Of a stretch of 45,895 nt of DNA, positions 45,834-45,895 are shown in pieces. The notes beneath the pieces were generated by a model. The model made no database searches. It saw only the letters and a list, made by a program, of their open reading frames with translations, and was not told where the DNA came from. Position numbers and translations under genes: made by a program. Source of the stretch: Nocardiopsis quinghaiensis. Lineage in GTDB: Bacteria; Actinomycetota; Actinomycetes; Streptosporangiales; Streptosporangiaceae. The stretch lies in NCBI RefSeq assembly GCF_008638365.1, contig NZ_ML703338.1, positions 200,451-246,345 on the forward strand, read 5' to 3'. Within the stretch, counting starts at the first letter, position 1, and the number at the start of each line of letters is the position of its first letter.

Positions 45834-45895
45834 GTGACGCAAGACCTGAACTCCCTCGCCCGTGCACTCTACGACACCACCGCACGACTCCTGGA
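45834..45895 (+). CDS. 5' fragment, possibly a transposase, cut by the window edge
   Basis: A frame opens at the GTG at 45834, with GAGGGAG upstream, and runs off the end. The 20 residues seen (TQDLNSLARALYDTTARLL after the start) recall the N-termini of actinobacterial insertion-sequence transposases that begin T(x)DL(x)(x)LLTALY, IS982-like from memory. The fragment is too short to be sure, and no terminal inverted repeat could be confirmed. Confidence 0.35.
   Translation, partial: MTQDLNSLARALYDTTARLL

Overview
The window is about 70% GC and reads as actinobacterial chromosome, most likely Nocardiopsis or a close relative (inferred from gene content, not tested by a search). Pointers are GTP-type PEP carboxykinase, IdeR/DtxR with both metal sites, a mycobacterial-type SerC, an XRE(DUF5753)/DUF397 pair, a PAS-GAF-SpoIIE-HATPase protein and a CGNR zinc-finger protein. 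Many genes have a TAnnnT box 6-8 nt before the start codon, the mark of leaderless transcription. There is no tRNA, rRNA, CRISPR or phage module. The only mobile trace is a possible transposase N-terminus cut by the right edge.

Layout. 1-9659: pckG, a tandem universal stress protein, a membrane protein, a HelD-like RNA polymerase recycling ATPase, coaA and glmS. pckG and glmS share an upstream inverted-repeat motif that resembles GntR/DasR-type operators. 9735-12761: a regulatory island with an STAS anti-anti-sigma protein, an RsbW-like ATPase, an XRE/DUF5753 regulator and a DUF397 protein; a two-part palindromic element occurs twice in it. 13066-20319: a divergent KamA-family radical SAM protein, plsX, argS, a YceI protein, and the coupled pair xth-rbsK. 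20611-28990: lipid catabolism (VLCAD-like and LCAD-like acyl-CoA dehydrogenases, a thiolase), an AlkX/YcaQ-type DNA glycosylase, and a drug-efflux MFS protein fused to a MarR-like domain. The thiolase and the LCAD-like gene share an AACCGAA-N5-TTCGGTT operator.

29233-37994: SpoIIE-type phosphatase, IdeR, PdxH and SerC (divergent), a GlpQ-like phosphodiesterase, a VOC protein, a CGNR regulator and a surface-anchored beta-propeller-like protein. 38087-45895: a short BKACE protein, a three-gene MFS-ThpR-small membrane protein operon joined by two ATGA overlaps, an NCS2 purine permease next to a DUF2530 protein, a HemK-like methyltransferase, an ArsR-SRPBCC pair and the window edge.

Most promising leads: (1) the XRE/DUF397/ATPase/STAS island with its duplicated composite palindrome; (2) a 16-bp perfect hairpin that would bury the ribosome-binding site and start codon of the MFS-ThpR operon; (3) the KamA-like enzyme, which appears to lack the lysine-binding aspartates; (4) the MFS-MarR fusion lying between two genes with a common operator.
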